From: CAZULF01 sp964621215
GTDB lineage: Bacteria; Pseudomonadota; Gammaproteobacteria; UBA1113
Direction: 5' to 3'
Length of the DNA stretch: 7,535 nt
Assembly: GCA_964621215.1 (NCBI GenBank)
Contig: CAZULF010000101.1
Location: forward strand, 1 to 7,535
The translations under genes and the position numbers were made by a program. Within the stretch, counting starts at the first letter, position 1. Every line of letters begins with the position of its first letter. This document shows positions 5,696-7,535 of this stretch, piece after piece. The notes below the pieces were generated by a model. The model searched no databases and was not told where the DNA came from. It saw only the letters and a program-made list of their open reading frames with translations.

Positions 5696-6588
5696 GTGAT
5701 GACAAAACCTATTGTGGATCCGTGGCCATCGTTGGGCGACCGAATGTGGGGAAATCAACTTTAATTAATGTTATTTTAGGCGAGAAAATCAGCATCACGT
5801 CTAAAAAACCACAAACAACTCGGCATCGAATTCTCGGAGTTAAAACCGAAGGCGCGTATCAAACTATTTATCTTGACACCCCAGGTTTTCATAAAACGAC
5901 ACCGCGTCAGTTAAATCGCGCAATGAATCGAACCGTGATGACGGTATTGGATGAAGTTGATATTGTTGTTTTTGTGATTGATTGTCGACATTGGACAGAA
6001 GAAGATGAGTTGATGTTAAAACGATTAAAACAACAAGAACGACCAGTTATTTTAGTGTTAAATAAAACGGATACACTAGTAAACAGGGATGATTTATTGC
6101 CTATCATCAAAAATGTGTCTGAGAAATTTACCTTTGCTGCAGTTGTGCCATTATCTGCTTTGAAAGATAGAAATATTGCACCCTTAGAAGCCGAGATTGC
6201 CAAACTACTGCCAGAAGGCAAACCCGTTTTCGCGAGCGATGATTTAACCGATTCTAGCGATAAATTTCTGGCGTCAGAATTAATTCGAGAAAAATTAATG
6301 CGAATGCTGGGCGAAGAAGTGCCTTACGCTGTGACCGTTCAAATAGAACGTTTCGAAATAGTAGGAAACTTAATCCGTATTGCAGCGTTAATTTGGGTGG
6401 AAAAACCTGGGCAAAAAGCGATTGTTATTGGTAAACATGGCGATATGTTGAAAAAGGTCGGACAACTTGCCCGTGAAGAAATGGAAAGATTATTTGAGAA
6501 AAAAGTATTTTTGCATTTATGGGTAAAAGTTAAAAGTGGCTGGTCGGATGACGAGCATTTGTTAACCCAGCTGGGATATAGAAAATAG
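5692..6588 (+). CDS. era: GTPase Era, 30S ribosome maturation factor
   Basis: Era is an essential GTPase that binds the 3' end of 16S rRNA and the 30S subunit, linking ribosome assembly to growth. The 298-residue protein has a GTPase domain with G-R-P-N-V-G-K-S-T (15-23), a switch region with P-Q-T-T-R-H-R (40-46), D-T-P-G (62-65), N-K-T-D (124-127) and S-A-L (155-157). A C-terminal KH domain follows. Its GxxG loop is G-K-H-G (247-250), and the end carries the family signature W-V-K-V-K-S-G-W-x-D-D-E, with L-G-Y close to the terminus. The start overlaps the rnc stop by 4 bases. The stop is 5 bases before a repeat element that separates era from recO. Confidence 0.98.
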   Translation: MSDDKTYCGSVAIVGRPNVGKSTLINVILGEKISITSKKPQTTRHRILGVKTEGAYQTIYLDTPGFHKTTPRQLNRAMNRTVMTVLDEVDIVVFVIDCRHWTEEDELMLKRLKQQERPVILVLNKTDTLVNRDDLLPIIKNVSEKFTFAAVVPLSALKDRNIAPLEAEIAKLLPEGKPVFASDDLTDSSDKFLASELIREKLMRMLGEEVPYAVTVQIERFEIVGNLIRIAALIWVEKPGQKAIVIGKHGDMLKKVGQLAREEMERLFEKKVFLHLWVKVKSGWSDDEHLLTQLGYRK

Positions 6589-6593
6589 TTCTT

Positions 6594-6781
6594 GTAGCCT
6601 GGATGCAGCGCAGCGAAATCTGGGAAAAGGCTGTAAGATGCCGGCAAGATATAAGACCTAGCAGCATGAATGCCTTCGTGAAGCATGTGAGGCAGGGATG
6701 CCGAACCTGAGCCTACAGGGACGTATTTACGGCGTCTTCACGAAGGTCTTTCATGTCTGCTAGGTCTGAAACCCAGGCTAC
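6594..6781. mobile_element. MITE-like element with nested inverted repeats between era and recO
   Basis: This 188-base non-coding element has perfect 9-bp ends, GTAGCCTGG (6594-6602) and CCAGGCTAC (6773-6781). Inside lies a long imperfect stem in three parts: AGACCTAGCAG with CTGCTAGGTCT (6654-6664/6757-6767), CATGAA with TTCATG (6665-6670/6750-6755), and CCTTCGTGAAG with CTTCACGAAGG (6673-6683/6736-6746). That gives 28 pairs with one bulge and one small internal loop. The apical loop of 52 bases contains the small hairpin GGCA-GGGA-TGCC (6691-6702). The left end holds its own wobble hairpin, CCTGGAT (6598-6604) with ATCTGGG. No target-site duplication and no coding frame are evident. It could be a MITE, a dispersed intergenic repeat or a structured RNA; which one is not decidable from a single copy. 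Confidence 0.72.
6654..6767 (+). repeat. Inner long hairpin of the era-recO element
   Basis: The outer and inner parts may have separate origins. This inner unit folds by itself into a 28-bp stem topped by a 52-base loop. The loop ends with ACAGGGACGTATTTACGGCGT (from about 6715 to 6735), which reads like the core of intergenic repeats seen in other gammaproteobacteria. In transcript form it would be very stable and, lying 33 bases before the recO start codon, could reduce recO expression or be a target of the neighbouring RNase III. Those effects are inference. Confidence 0.6.
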
Positions 6782-6788
6782 GCATTGT

Positions 6789-6801
6789 AAGGTTTTTTTT
6801 T
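6789..6801 (+). promoter_or_regulatory. recO ribosome site followed by a nine-T run
   Basis: AAGG (6789-6792) is followed by nine T (6793-6801), and the last two T are the first bases of the TTG start codon at 6800. The spacing from AAGG to TTG is 7 bases. No ATG or GTG is available nearby in frame, which supports TTG. The T-run could also serve as the tail of a terminator, but it lies 11 bases after the end of the hairpin element. Confidence 0.55.
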
Positions 6802-7516
6802 GAATAATAACCTGGAATTACAATCAGCATTCGTATTACATACTCGCGCCTACCGCGATACATCGTTGCTGGTCGAGTTTTTTACAGAACAGCAAGGACG
6901 AATCTCAGCCGTGGCCAAAGGTGTGCGTGGTCCACGTTCAACCTGGCGCGGATTATTGTTGCCCGGAGTGCCTTTGTTAGTTACCTGCAAAGGCAAACAT
7001 GATCTGTTAACCTTAGTGCAAGCAGAATCACATGGCACTAAACCAGCATTGCATGGTAATGCGTTATTGAGCCAATTTTATTTGAATGAACTATTATTGA
7101 ATTTATTACAGCGACACGATCCACATCCAGAACTCTATCGACTTTATGTTGATACATTGCAAGCATTAACACAAATGGAGCAGATTGAAATTCCTTTGCG
7201 TATTTTTGAAATGGAATTATTACGCATGTTAGGATATGGATTAAATTTGGGAATAGATGCGGTGACTCATGAGTCAGTGGAATCGGATCGACATTATCAA
7301 TTGTATGTTGAACTGGGTGTGGTTGAAATATCCAGTGCTGATGTGGGAACGAATCAACAATCCATTTACCAAGGTAAAACTTTATTAGCATTGGCCGATC
7401 GACAATTAAGTGACGATAAAATCATTTTGGCCGAAGCTAAACGCATTATGCGTAGGATTCTGGATCATGTTTTGAATGGCCGCGCGATTAAAAGCCGAGA
7501 ATTGTTTATTGTGTAG
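6800..7516 (+). CDS. recO: DNA repair protein RecO
   Basis: RecO works with RecR, and in many bacteria RecF, to load RecA onto single-stranded DNA coated with SSB during gap repair; it also anneals complementary strands. The 238-residue protein matches the E. coli length (242). The N-terminal OB-fold begins A-F-V-L-H-T-R-A-Y-R-D-T-S-L-L (10-24) and includes G-R-I-S-A-V-A-K-G-V-R (33-43). The helical domain contains Y-L-N-E-L-L-L, F-E-M-E-L-L-R-M-L-G-Y-G-L-N, and ends with K-S-R-E-L-F (231-236), the conserved family tail. No zinc-binding cysteines are present, as in E. coli. The start is TTG. It is the last complete gene; in related genomes pdxJ usually follows, beyond the window edge. Confidence 0.95.
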   Translation: MNNNLELQSAFVLHTRAYRDTSLLVEFFTEQQGRISAVAKGVRGPRSTWRGLLLPGVPLLVTCKGKHDLLTLVQAESHGTKPALHGNALLSQFYLNELLLNLLQRHDPHPELYRLYVDTLQALTQMEQIEIPLRIFEMELLRMLGYGLNLGIDAVTHESVESDRHYQLYVELGVVEISSADVGTNQQSIYQGKTLLALADRQLSDDKIILAEAKRIMRRILDHVLNGRAIKSRELFIV

Positions 7517-7535
7517 GGAAGATATATAGTTTTAT

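Noticed and set aside
6339..6686. Minus-strand open frame of 115 codons over the era end and the repeat element
   Set aside because: Most of it is antisense to the Era KH domain and the rest runs through the inverted-repeat element, so it is not a plausible gene.
7038..7391. Minus-strand open frame of 117 codons inside recO
   Set aside because: It is fully antisense to a well-conserved recO and its composition is that of a reverse-complement shadow.

Overview
The window looks like a chromosomal segment of an AT-rich gammaproteobacterium. Gene content and order match a block known from Escherichia and Pseudomonas: ygfZ / sdhE-ygfX / rpoE / lepA-lepB-rnc-era-recO. The moderate AT bias, the Coxiella- or Legionella-like flavour of the proteins and the small palindromic intergenic repeats suggest the order Legionellales or a relative. 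That placement is an inference from general resemblance, not from a search.

Layout. The 5' end of ygfZ lies on the minus strand and is cut by the window edge. It diverges across 36 bases from sdhE (succinate dehydrogenase flavinylation factor), which overlaps ygfX (two-helix inner-membrane protein). ygfX in turn overlaps rpoE, an extracytoplasmic-function sigma factor of the sigma-E/AlgU type. A 72-residue glycine-zipper protein follows rpoE closely. A perfect 14-bp palindrome then separates it from a convergent minus-strand gene for a small exported protein of unknown function. After a 217-base divergent promoter region come lepA (ribosomal back-translocase EF4), lepB (signal peptidase I), rnc (RNase III), era (GTPase for 16S rRNA and 30S maturation) and recO (recombination mediator). 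The era-recO gap holds a 188-base non-coding element with nested inverted repeats.

How the genes relate. The plus-strand genes form two likely transcription units. The first, sdhE-ygfX-rpoE-glycine-zipper gene, is compact with overlapping ends. The second is lepA-lepB-rnc-era-recO, with two repeat-like hairpins in its gaps. Its products serve translation, protein export, RNA processing, ribosome assembly and DNA repair.

Most notable points. (1) In Escherichia and Pseudomonas the anti-sigma genes (rseABC or mucABCD) sit between rpoE and lepA. Here that slot holds only the glycine-zipper protein and a convergent exported protein, so how this sigma factor is controlled is open. (2) The era-recO element looks like a composite, MITE-like or structured-RNA repeat. 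(3) recO appears to start at a TTG codon that overlaps a run of nine T. I see no CRISPR array, tRNA, rRNA, complete transposase gene or obvious defence system.
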